From IMG/VR virus record IMGVR_UViG_3300020455_000008, positions 1-64,000 of that record: a stretch of 64,000 bases of DNA. The stretch is one strand, 5' to 3'. The position numbers and the translations under genes are program-made. The DNA comes from a virus. This document shows, one piece after another, positions 58,570 through 64,000 of the stretch. Under the pieces are notes generated by a model. It made no database searches. It was not told the DNA's origin and was given only the letters and a program-made list of their open reading frames with translations. The stretch's first letter is position 1, and each line of letters opens with the position of its first letter.

Positions 58570-58778
58570 GTCTTTTTGAATACCAACCCCCACCAACCCA
58601 CAAAAACCGTATTTTGCGTTTTAAGCCACGTTAAAACACTGGTCTATATCAATACAGTGGTTAGGTGGCTATCTTTCGTCTTACGTTAAAATATGAGCTA
58701 ATTTAACTATGTTCATTCTTTGGTTTGAGTCGGGCCTGTATGCTGCTAGCGATTAGAGAGAAGTTGACCCGTCAAACC

Positions 58779-58798
58779 AACTGAACAACTGTTCAGTT
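58779..58798. promoter_or_regulatory. Palindrome AACTGAAC-AACT-GTTCAGTT
   Basis: Perfect 8-bp arms with a 4-bp spacer (GAAC-N4-GTTC). Same half-sites as at 56181, so the 56.2-58.8 kb operon is bracketed by two of these palindromes. Confidence 0.6.
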
Positions 58799-58841
58799 GC
58801 CCCAAGACACCCATCCCCCATACCTGCGCAAGCAACTTTTA

Positions 58842-58975
58842 CACTAATGTAAATTGAGTTGGGTTATGTCCACTATGCACTAATGTAAACTGAGATGAGT
58901 TATGTCCAACCATTATGCACTAATGTAAATTGAGAGGGTTTATGTCCAACCATTATGCACTAGGGTAAATTGTGT
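58842..58975 (+). repeat. Iteron array: CACTAATGTAAATTGAG ... TTATGTCCAACCATTATG
   Basis: Direct repeats begin at 58842, 58878, 58918 and 58958 (periods 36, 40, 40); the fourth is partial. Units share CACTAATGTAAA(T/C)TGAG and TTATGTCC. Candidate initiator-binding iterons or an activator array for the 59057 operon. Confidence 0.8.
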
Positions 58976-59056
58976 TTGTATGATTGGGTATTGTGGGTTT
59001 GTGTGTATATATGTTTTATTAGTTGTGAGAATAGACAAGAGAGAGAGAGATAAGAT

Positions 59057-59932
59057 ATGATGACATTAAGAAGGGGAGACAAGGGTAGTTTTGTATTGTT
59101 TCTGCAAGAGCGATTGAATTTTCATGGTTTTTACACGAGTCAGGGTGGAGAGTTTAATGTGGGAACGGAGCGTACGTTAAAGGAGTTCCAGGTGTTATGG
59201 AATTTGGAGGTGAATGGTATATGTGGGGATGTGGAGTGGGGTTGTTTGTTGCAGAATTTTGGTTGGAGTCGTGGTGGTCATTTTGAGCGTAAGCGATTAC
59301 CTGAGTTATTATTGGAGCGAGTGGAGAAGGAGGGGGATGTGAGTGTGGAGTGTATGGGTGTATTGGGGGAGATGTTAGGATATTTGGGATGTGAGGAGCG
59401 TCCATTTGGTCGTAATCGTGGTAAGGAGGTATTGGAGTTGGTGCAGGGAACGTGTGTAACGGGTGAGCGTAGGTTATTGGGTAGTGAGTACAAGCGTCAT
59501 TGTGGTTTTAGTAATCTGAAGTATTTCCCATTATGGAGTGTGATTGGATTGAGTACGATCTTTGCGAAGTATTTTGAGGCGGATGATTGGAGTGAAGCGC
59601 CATTTGGTGATTGGTTGGGAACAGTAGACCAGTTATTGATATGGGGGGAGGGGCATGGTGTGTTGCGTGTTGGAGATTTGGGGTATTTGCGTCCAGGGGA
59701 GATCTTTGTGATAGGGATGGTGGATGTGGATTATAGTGTGCGTGGTTATGATGGGGGTGCACGTCCGAGGGGTGGTCATTGTGGTTTAGTGTTATGGGAT
59801 TGTGGAGATGGTACAGTGCAGACGGTGGAGTGTAATACAGCGAATGGTGTACGAGTGAGGAGGAGAAAGAAGTCTCAGTTGTATGGTGTGATCAATTGGG
59901 AGGGTGCATTGGAGGGGTTGGGATATGAGTGA
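59057..59932 (+). CDS. PG-binding + CHAP-like cell-wall protein
   Basis: A 291-aa protein. Residues 1-60 are a peptidoglycan-binding type 1 domain (GDKGSFVLFLQERLNFHGF, TLKEFQVLWNLEVNGICGD). The C-terminal half has YLRPGEIFVIG, GGHCGLVLWDCGDG and VECNTANGVRVR, the PGDI/H.GiV/tvEgN pattern of CHAP or NlpC-type endopeptidases. The expected WC catalytic site reads LWSVIGLS, so the Cys appears replaced by Ser. It may be an inactive or altered wall enzyme. Codons are extremely G/T-rich. Confidence 0.6.
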   Translation: MMTLRRGDKGSFVLFLQERLNFHGFYTSQGGEFNVGTERTLKEFQVLWNLEVNGICGDVEWGCLLQNFGWSRGGHFERKRLPELLLERVEKEGDVSVECMGVLGEMLGYLGCEERPFGRNRGKEVLELVQGTCVTGERRLLGSEYKRHCGFSNLKYFPLWSVIGLSTIFAKYFEADDWSEAPFGDWLGTVDQLLIWGEGHGVLRVGDLGYLRPGEIFVIGMVDVDYSVRGYDGGARPRGGHCGLVLWDCGDGTVQTVECNTANGVRVRRRKKSQLYGVINWEGALEGLGYE

Positions 59933-60290
59933 TTATATATATGATCGTGAGTTATGTAGGGAGCGAGCGATTTGTTTGAAGTTGGGTGGTTTAACGATAC
60001 GGGAGGTGATGTCCGTTTTAGCGGATGAGGGTTATATGAATAGAGATACGGGTCGTGGTTATGGTTATGAGAGGGTGAGAGTATGGTGCAAGGGTATCTG
60101 TGACCAGCGTGGTTACCGTCATGTGCATTTACGTGGTATGAGTATAGAGGAGCGTAAGTTACATGATGAGCGTCAGCATGAGATCCGATTGCAGCGTGTA
60201 CGTGATTGGCGTGAGCGCAATATGGATCGAGTAAGGGAGTATGACCGCTGGTACTATGAGAATTTTAGGCGTGTGTTTCGCAATTCTTAG
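59925..60290 (+). CDS. HTH-like small protein
   Basis: A 121-aa protein from ATG 59925, overlapping the previous gene by 8 nt. GLTIREVMSVLADEGYMNRD then YERVRVWCKGI is a resolvase-like helix-turn-helix. The C-terminal half is Arg/Glu-rich (ERQHEIRLQRVRDWRERNMD), probably a long helix. A DNA-binding regulator is likely. A dispersed motif follows its stop. Confidence 0.55.
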   Translation: MSDYIYDRELCRERAICLKLGGLTIREVMSVLADEGYMNRDTGRGYGYERVRVWCKGICDQRGYRHVHLRGMSIEERKLHDERQHEIRLQRVRDWRERNMDRVREYDRWYYENFRRVFRNS

Positions 60291-60313
60291 TACTTATTGA
60301 AAAGTATGAATAG
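60290..60313 (+). repeat. Dispersed 24-bp motif, copy J (diverged)
   Basis: GTACTTATTGAAAAGT then ATGAATAG, beginning at the last base of the stop codon; convergent with the leftward gene ending at 60325. Confidence 0.55.
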
Positions 60314-60324
60314 GGGTGTGTGTA

Positions 60325-60675
60325 TTAGTTATATTTGAGTTCTTTAAATACGGCCAGTTGGAAGAGAACGTCAGCGACTTCTGCGTCTTCATCATTGTGG
60401 ATGATGAGTTGCAGGTATGTGGGGTATTCTTTAGCCATGATATGTAGTGCTTGGTGTAGATCCTGTAGTGTGATGATATGTATTTTGTTGTCTTCTATTT
60501 CGTGAATGATGAGTGACCAGTCTTTATTGAGTTCGAGTAGGTTTTGTTCTTTTGGTATTTTGGTAGTGGCCCAGTATGAGATACCAGCTTCGATGGCAGT
60601 TTCTAGGACTTCAGCGATTCTGTAGTTGGGTATGGTGTATTGTATATGAACGGTGCATGATGTGTGTGTTGTCAT
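60325..60675 (-). CDS. Small protein, leftward GT-skew operon, unknown
   Basis: A 116-aa leftward protein with VHIQYTIPNYRIAEVLETAI and a C-terminal VADVLFQLAVFKELKYN. The domain (IPNYRIAEVLETAIE.GISYWA) recalls phage proteins annotated DUF-like of unknown function. Overlaps the upstream gene by 1 nt. Confidence 0.55.
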   Translation of the reverse strand: MTTHTSCTVHIQYTIPNYRIAEVLETAIEAGISYWATTKIPKEQNLLELNKDWSLIIHEIEDNKIHIITLQDLHQALHIMAKEYPTYLQLIIHNDEDAEVADVLFQLAVFKELKYN

Positions 60676-60974
60676 TAGTGTATGCCTTTAAGTATTTGGA
60701 TATAGTCTTGTTGTGTTTGTGTGTGTATTTGTTTGATTTGTTTGAGTACGGACTGTTTTTTATTGAGATGTAGGGTAGTGGGTAGTTTATGTTTAACTCT
60801 TTGGGCGCGCCATCGGTAGATATTGCTATCTAGGACGAAGAGGGCGAGTTGGTGTAGGTATGTTCGGTTGCTAGCGTGTGTATACTCTTGTGAGAAGGTG
60901 TGCCATAGATCTCGATCTTCGTGTGTCGTGTATTGTAAGAGTTCTTGGTAGTATTGTGTTTGTGTGTGTGTCAT
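60675..60974 (-). CDS. Small Thr/His/Gln-rich protein, unknown
   Basis: A 99-aa leftward protein (MTHTQTQYYQELLQYTTHED). Unusual richness in Thr, His and Gln follows from the A/C-rich coding strand rather than from function. No family recognised. Confidence 0.5.
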   Translation of the reverse strand: MTHTQTQYYQELLQYTTHEDRDLWHTFSQEYTHASNRTYLHQLALFVLDSNIYRWRAQRVKHKLPTTLHLNKKQSVLKQIKQIHTQTQQDYIQILKGIH

Positions 60975-60999
60975 GTTGTATATCCGTTAATAATGTCTT

Positions 61000-61353
61000 T
61001 TAGAGATACTGTAAGAGTTTAGCTCCGATTTCATGTGGGATGAGATCACAGGGCATAACGGTCATTGTTTCTTTGTGTGAGTGTGCTAGGTCATCGAGCC
61101 AACAGTTGTCTTCGATATACAGGGCACGATCGACAAAGAGGTGAACATCTACGCTGGTAAAGGATGTGGGGTAGAAGAAGAAGCTAATCTCTGTTCTTTC
61201 GTCATCTTTGTATGCAGTGATTCTGAGAGCTGGATCACTTGAGTCTCCTTGGATCTCAGTATTGATTTTTCCTGTGTAGTGTTGATTGAGGTATTCTACA
61301 ACTTCTTGTAGGAAGAGGTATTGCCCACTTTTCATATGATCTAGTAAGTTCAT
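61000..61353 (-). CDS. Small protein, leftward operon, unknown
   Basis: A 117-aa leftward protein with a central beta sheet pattern (ISFFFYPTSFTSVDVHLFVD) and Asp-rich loops. Overlaps the next gene by 4 nt. Not recognised. Confidence 0.5.
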   Translation of the reverse strand: MNLLDHMKSGQYLFLQEVVEYLNQHYTGKINTEIQGDSSDPALRITAYKDDERTEISFFFYPTSFTSVDVHLFVDRALYIEDNCWLDDLAHSHKETMTVMPCDLIPHEIGAKLLQYL

Positions 61354-61673
61354 TGTGCTTCATCCTTATTTGGGAAGTCGAAGCAGAGTGTAGACTTCGT
61401 GGGTGTATGTGTCATGGTGGTTGCCCCGTAGGGGTGGTTAGCGAGTCCAGAGATAGTTATGCCAGCCACAGTGGAGTTATATTTTGAGTTCCTTCTGCAT
61501 TTGATTTCGATGGTAGTATCGTTGACTTCAGATATTTTGACTTTCATTGCATTGGCGAGTGGTGTGATTGCTTCGACTAGGTGACCTTTAACGATAGTGG
61601 GATAGATCTCGTTAGGTGTTAAGCCTTGATCGATTAACTCATGTGCAGTGTGTAATAGGTGAGCGTATGACAT
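61350..61673 (-). CDS. Small protein, first of leftward operon, unknown
   Basis: A 107-aa leftward protein (ITPLANAMKVKISEVNDTTI) read from the promoter at 61724-61752. RBS AAGGAG. Not recognised. Confidence 0.5.
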   Translation of the reverse strand: MSYAHLLHTAHELIDQGLTPNEIYPTIVKGHLVEAITPLANAMKVKISEVNDTTIEIKCRRNSKYNSTVAGITISGLANHPYGATTMTHTPTKSTLCFDFPNKDEAQ

Positions 61674-61723
61674 TGTGTTCTCCTTAGAGAGTGTTTAGTA
61701 AAAAAGCACTAAGCTTGATACAA

Positions 61724-61752
61724 GATATACCCCACTATTTAAGGTAGGTCAA
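61724..61752 (-). promoter_or_regulatory. Strong leftward sigma70-like promoter
   Basis: On the minus strand TTGACC (61747-61752), 17 bp, TATATC (61724-61729), 51 bp before the 61673 start. One of the best matches in the window. Confidence 0.65.
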
Positions 61753-61782
61753 TAGGGAAAAATAAAAATATTTTATATTGGC

Positions 61783-62274
61783 TTAATCCTGTTCCATTTC
61801 TTCAAAGCATTTCTCTTGGTTGAAGTATAAAATATCTGTGTATATATCGATGATATGTTGTGCATAGTTGTACTCTGATCGACCTTGTTTGCATTTCCCT
61901 TTAAGCCCTCTGTTGTACTGGGCAAGTGCTTTGCATTTCTTTTGGTTATTAAGGTCTAGGAATTTCTTGAGTGCCGTTATCCCTGCTTTAGTATAGTTGC
62001 ACTCACCTTCTTTTGGGCAGTGGTATTGAGGTAGAACACCTAATGGGCCTTTTGCGCCTTTATGGCTTGTGATATTCTCGAATCGAGTCTCATCATATGC
62101 GACTGAGATGGCGAGTATGGGGTCTACCTTTTGTTTGATGGCTTCCTTAGCAACTTCTTGGCAGATTGCCATTCGTTTTGGGATAGTCTTAGAGATTTTC
62201 TTTTGGTAGCTGATCGAAGCATTAGGTGACATGATATTCATCATAATGATCCAGCATAGGTTTGTTACGTTCAT
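61783..62274 (-). CDS. Lytic transglycosylase-like protein (SLT type)
   Basis: A 163-aa leftward protein. PILAISVAYDETRFENITSH (catalytic Glu in the ..EtrF motif), GAKGPLGVLPQYH and LAQYNRGLKGKC then YAQHIIDIY follow the order E.....GA.G..Q..p......a.yN.G...Y..~i of SLT transglycosylases. The N-terminal 22 residues are hydrophobic and could export it. It would cleave peptidoglycan glycans, either at lysis or in tail-tip entry. Overlaps rusA by 4 nt. Confidence 0.75.
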   Translation of the reverse strand: MNVTNLCWIIMMNIMSPNASISYQKKISKTIPKRMAICQEVAKEAIKQKVDPILAISVAYDETRFENITSHKGAKGPLGVLPQYHCPKEGECNYTKAGITALKKFLDLNNQKKCKALAQYNRGLKGKCKQGRSEYNYAQHIIDIYTDILYFNQEKCFEEMEQD

Positions 62275-62663
62275 TGTGCTTCCTTTATTGTGACCTCAGT
62301 CCTTGGTTGGTTACTACGCTCTGCATAGTATTTGTATGCGTGAATGGTGCATACCTGAGCGTCATCTTTGAGTGTTTTATTAAGTGCGTCTAGTACGGCC
62401 TTGATGATATTGTCAAGGTCGGGTCTTTTAGTATGTTTGATGAGTCCATCGGGGTATTTCTTAGGCATAAGTCTTTGTGGTCTTGGGAAGACAGCAAGTA
62501 ATGTGACTTCTATAGGGCCTTGTATGTCTTGTTCTTTAATGAGTGCCTTGAGTGCGTTTTCGTAGTCCTTTGTTCTTTTGGGTGTGTATGCTCTACCGTT
62601 ACCGAATCTTGGTCTGCCTTTGGGTACAGGGGTGCCCATTAAGGTGATGGTAATAGGGTTCAT
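62271..62663 (-). CDS. rusA: RusA-type Holliday junction resolvase
   Basis: A 130-aa leftward protein. TPVPKGRPRFGNGRAYTP at the start, TKRPDLDNIIKAVLDALN with the catalytic Asp residues, and TLKDDAQVCTIHAYKYY are the full RusA signature (kPDlDNl.Ka.lDaLn....dDaqV). It cuts four-way junctions before packaging. Standard length. ATGA overlaps on both sides. Confidence 0.92.
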   Translation of the reverse strand: MNPITITLMGTPVPKGRPRFGNGRAYTPKRTKDYENALKALIKEQDIQGPIEVTLLAVFPRPQRLMPKKYPDGLIKHTKRPDLDNIIKAVLDALNKTLKDDAQVCTIHAYKYYAERSNQPRTEVTIKEAQ

Positions 62664-62881
62664 TCATTTTCCCACTTACGTACACCCCAGTATTGTCCAC
62701 CATTGGCTCTATCATCATCTAGGTAAACGATGGAATATCCGTTAGTGTTGAGGTAGGCGGTTGCAGCGTGGAAACAGTCAAAGTGTGCAAGTTGGTCTTT
62801 GTTTTCAGTATCGGGGTTATAAAGGGTAACCCATGTATATGGTCGGTCGGGTCTTGTGTCTTCAATAACTATTTCTTTCAT
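62660..62881 (-). CDS. Small protein, leftward operon, unknown
   Basis: A 73-aa leftward protein with TWVTLYNPDTENKDQLAHFD and a C-terminal GQYWGVRKWENE. Not recognised. Coupled by 4-nt overlaps. Confidence 0.5.
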   Translation of the reverse strand: MKEIVIEDTRPDRPYTWVTLYNPDTENKDQLAHFDCFHAATAYLNTNGYSIVYLDDDRANGGQYWGVRKWENE

Positions 62882-63066
62882 AGTTTGACTCGCTTTCTGA
62901 CCATGTATAACTTTTGCTGTGGACCACCTTTTTTGATCATAATTTGTTTATTTGTTTTGGAGAACTGGGTGCCGTAGCCACGTTCGAGCCAAAGTTGGAT
63001 TTCTTTTTTAGCTTCCATGTAGTTGGGGGTAATCAAAATGATCTCCCAAGGGTTTGACTTTTTCAT
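62878..63066 (-). CDS. Small basic protein, first of leftward rusA operon
   Basis: A 62-aa leftward protein (EIILITPNYMEAKKEIQLWL), basic at the C-terminus (YMVRKRVKL). It begins just downstream of a divergent control region. Not recognised. Confidence 0.5.
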   Translation of the reverse strand: MKKSNPWEIILITPNYMEAKKEIQLWLERGYGTQFSKTNKQIMIKKGGPQQKLYMVRKRVKL

Positions 63067-63202
63067 TTTTTTCCTTTCTGTGTGCGTACACTTATGGAAA
63101 TGTCTATAGCACTCATGTTGAATCTCTTCAAGATTTATTTCAACATACCAACGTGTGGGTTATAATATGTTAGATACTCACTAATACTTTTGGAGGTACG
63201 TA
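63067..63202. promoter_or_regulatory. Divergent control region with ATGTTGAA/TTCAACAT repeat
   Basis: Inverted repeat ATGTTGAA (63115-63122) and TTCAACAT (63139-63146) with a 16-bp spacer, followed by TATAAT (63161-63166) for the rightward genes. GGAGG precedes ATG 63203. Confidence 0.45.
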
Positions 63203-63463
63203 ATGAACGTCAATATGGACATGGTTTTTAAGGTGATGAGCGTAGGTTTGATTCCAGCTATGTTATGGGTCAACTCGCAGTCTGTAGATATTGCTTTGTT
63301 GAAGCGAGAGCTTGAGTCGAACAAGACTCGATTAGACAAGGTAGAAGCGCAACAATCTAAGATTTTACAGGGAGTCACAGATAATCAAATTGCTCTTAAA
63401 AGCATGACAGTGACTATGAACTTTATGAAAGATATTTTAACGGATATTAAAAATGCTAGGTAA
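63203..63463 (+). CDS. Membrane-anchored coiled-coil protein (holin/antiholin-like)
   Basis: An 86-aa protein: N-terminal hydrophobic segment (VFKVMSVGLIPAMLWV), then a coiled coil (IALLKRELESNKTRLDKVEA) and an amphipathic end. Layout resembles XhlA-type or phage small membrane proteins. Its role near a second set of wall enzymes may be lysis timing, but this is inference. Confidence 0.55.
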   Translation: MNVNMDMVFKVMSVGLIPAMLWVNSQSVDIALLKRELESNKTRLDKVEAQQSKILQGVTDNQIALKSMTVTMNFMKDILTDIKNAR

Positions 63464-63782
63464 CTTTTGGCGAGGTGTGGCATTGGTTGTTTTTTGGGTA
63501 TTATGTGCTTTTGTGTATCAGTCTTTGTTACATACAGACGATTACCAAAAGTCAGCCGCTAGTACAATGGATACCGCCCCTATGAAATCTGCTAAACGTG
63601 TTGTAAGGCGTAAGCGTAAGTTAAAGCGTAAACGTAAAACTAAGAAGCCGTATTTACTTGAAGTTAGAGTAAGGGACGCTAACCCTGTTGACATTCATCA
63701 AATGGAACAACAGTTAAATCAGATGAGTATAGATGTGATTGACCTAAAGGTTAGTCAGGGGATTCCCAATGGATATAAATGA
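63453..63782 (+). CDS. Single-TM protein with highly basic stretch
   Basis: A 109-aa protein. TM helix about residues 7-26 (GVALVVFWVLCAFVYQSLL), then RRKRKLKRKRKTKK around residues 53-66, and a C-terminal alpha/beta part. It overlaps its neighbours by 11 and 13 nt. The polybasic run could contact nucleic acid or phospholipid heads. Not recognised. Confidence 0.55.
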   Translation: MLGNFWRGVALVVFWVLCAFVYQSLLHTDDYQKSAASTMDTAPMKSAKRVVRRKRKLKRKRKTKKPYLLEVRVRDANPVDIHQMEQQLNQMSIDVIDLKVSQGIPNGYK

Positions 63783-64000
63783 GTATCAAAATAAAGCAAG
63801 AGAGACCGCCTTGTACCCTACAGAGCATGGGCTTACCTACTGTACTTTAGGTTTAGCGGGTGAAGCGGGTGAAGTTGCGGATAAGATTAAGAAGATTATT
63901 CGTGATAAGAACTGTGTGGTGAGTGAAGAAGACCGCATGGAACTAGCAAAAGAATTAGGTGATGTATTTTGGTATTTAGCAAATCTCTCCTTTGAGCTAA
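63770..64000 (+). CDS. mazG: MazG-like nucleotide pyrophosphohydrolase (partial, 3' end outside)
   Basis: First 77 codons of a gene cut by the window end. LGLAGEAGEVADKIKKI and ELAKELGDVFWYLANL are the MazG helix motifs carrying the metal-binding ExxE and ExxD residues. Such enzymes hydrolyse (d)NTPs or lower ppGpp-linked stress signals and are common in phages that reprogramme host nucleotide pools. Confidence 0.85.

Larger units (their letters stand above)
58570..59056. other. Non-coding region with palindrome and iterons
   Basis: No gene seen. It carries the perfect palindrome AACTGAAC-AACT-GTTCAGTT (58779-58798), the iteron array at 58842-58975 and a G/T-rich leader for the 59057 gene. 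Confidence 0.6.

Noticed and set aside
58842-58975. CRISPR-like array
   Set aside because: Only 3.5 units, almost no spacer and no cas1/cas2; the Cas4-like gene is far away and phage-type.
1834-60313. Dispersed motif as a set of sigma70 promoters (TTGAAA as -35)
   Set aside because: Works for copies C, E and H, but A, D, F and G point the wrong way or sit between convergent genes.
1-64000. tRNA genes
   Set aside because: No GGTTCGAATCC-type T-arm with matching acceptor stem was seen by eye in the gaps; a covariance-model scan would be decisive.
1-64000. Integrase, repressor or attachment site
   Set aside because: No tyrosine or serine recombinase motif or CI-like repressor was recognised, so there is no evidence of lysogeny here.

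Overview
The window is part of the genome of a tailed double-stranded DNA phage, probably a myovirus (contractile tail). The left end encodes a baseplate: a gp5/VgrG-type spike, a gp25-like wedge protein, a gp6/J-like wedge protein and a P2 gpI-like protein. Genes are tightly packed, often with ATGA or GTGA overlaps. An overlapping inner/outer-membrane spanin pair, whose outer partner carries a lipobox, points to a Gram-negative host; the host genus cannot be named from this sequence. The sequence is AT-rich (TTA/AGA codon style). I see no capsid, portal, terminase or integrase gene and no tRNA, so the window is a fragment and gives no evidence of lysogeny.

Layout: 0-12.2 kb, baseplate and a very large (1640 aa) virion protein. 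12.2-12.9 kb, holin-like protein plus spanins. 12.9-20.6 kb, tail fibre and receptor-binding genes with internal duplications and a shared C-terminal domain. 20.7-22.0 kb, HExxH protein and amidase endolysin. 22.3-36.8 kb, a replication/recombination block: DnaD-like initiator, DnaC-like loader, DnaB-like helicase, primase, SSB, family A polymerase, UvsW-like helicase, RecA, ParB-like protein, Cas4-like nuclease and a SpoVS homologue. 36.9-44.8 kb, nucleotide metabolism and accessory genes: TGT-like protein (tentative), class II ribonucleotide reductase carrying an intein, HTH-phosphoesterase fusion, ThyX, PhoH. 44.9-48.1 kb, small genes, a nuclease-like protein and a C5 DNA methyltransferase with a second 460-codon frame overlapping it. 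48.1-52.8 kb, an accessory island with two degenerate deoxynucleoside-kinase-like proteins, an N4/N6 DNA methyltransferase and, on the opposite strand, a class III nucleotidyl cyclase followed by a two-TM coiled-coil protein. 52.8-59.0 kb, leftward and rightward small-gene operons around long structured non-coding DNA that looks like an origin/control region. 59.0-63.1 kb, a strongly G/T-skewed segment with a second set of cell-wall enzymes (peptidoglycan-binding/CHAP-like protein, transglycosylase) and RusA. 63.2-64 kb, two small membrane proteins and the start of MazG.

The genes form a self-sufficient replication programme: dNTP supply (RNR, ThyX, MazG), initiator, loader, helicase, primase and polymerase, RecA/UvsW/RusA/Cas4-like recombination, and two DNA methyltransferases that could hide the genome from host restriction. 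The most unusual signals are: (i) the phage-borne nucleotidyl cyclase/membrane-protein operon; (ii) a 24-bp semi-palindromic motif present about eleven times, repeatedly touching stop codons; (iii) two long overlapping frames in the cytosine methyltransferase gene, starting 4 nt apart; (iv) a 1.5-kb gene-free region with eleven GATGAG words, hairpins and a GC-only stem; and (v) paired phage 5'UTR hairpins with UNCG-type loops and a compensatory base change.
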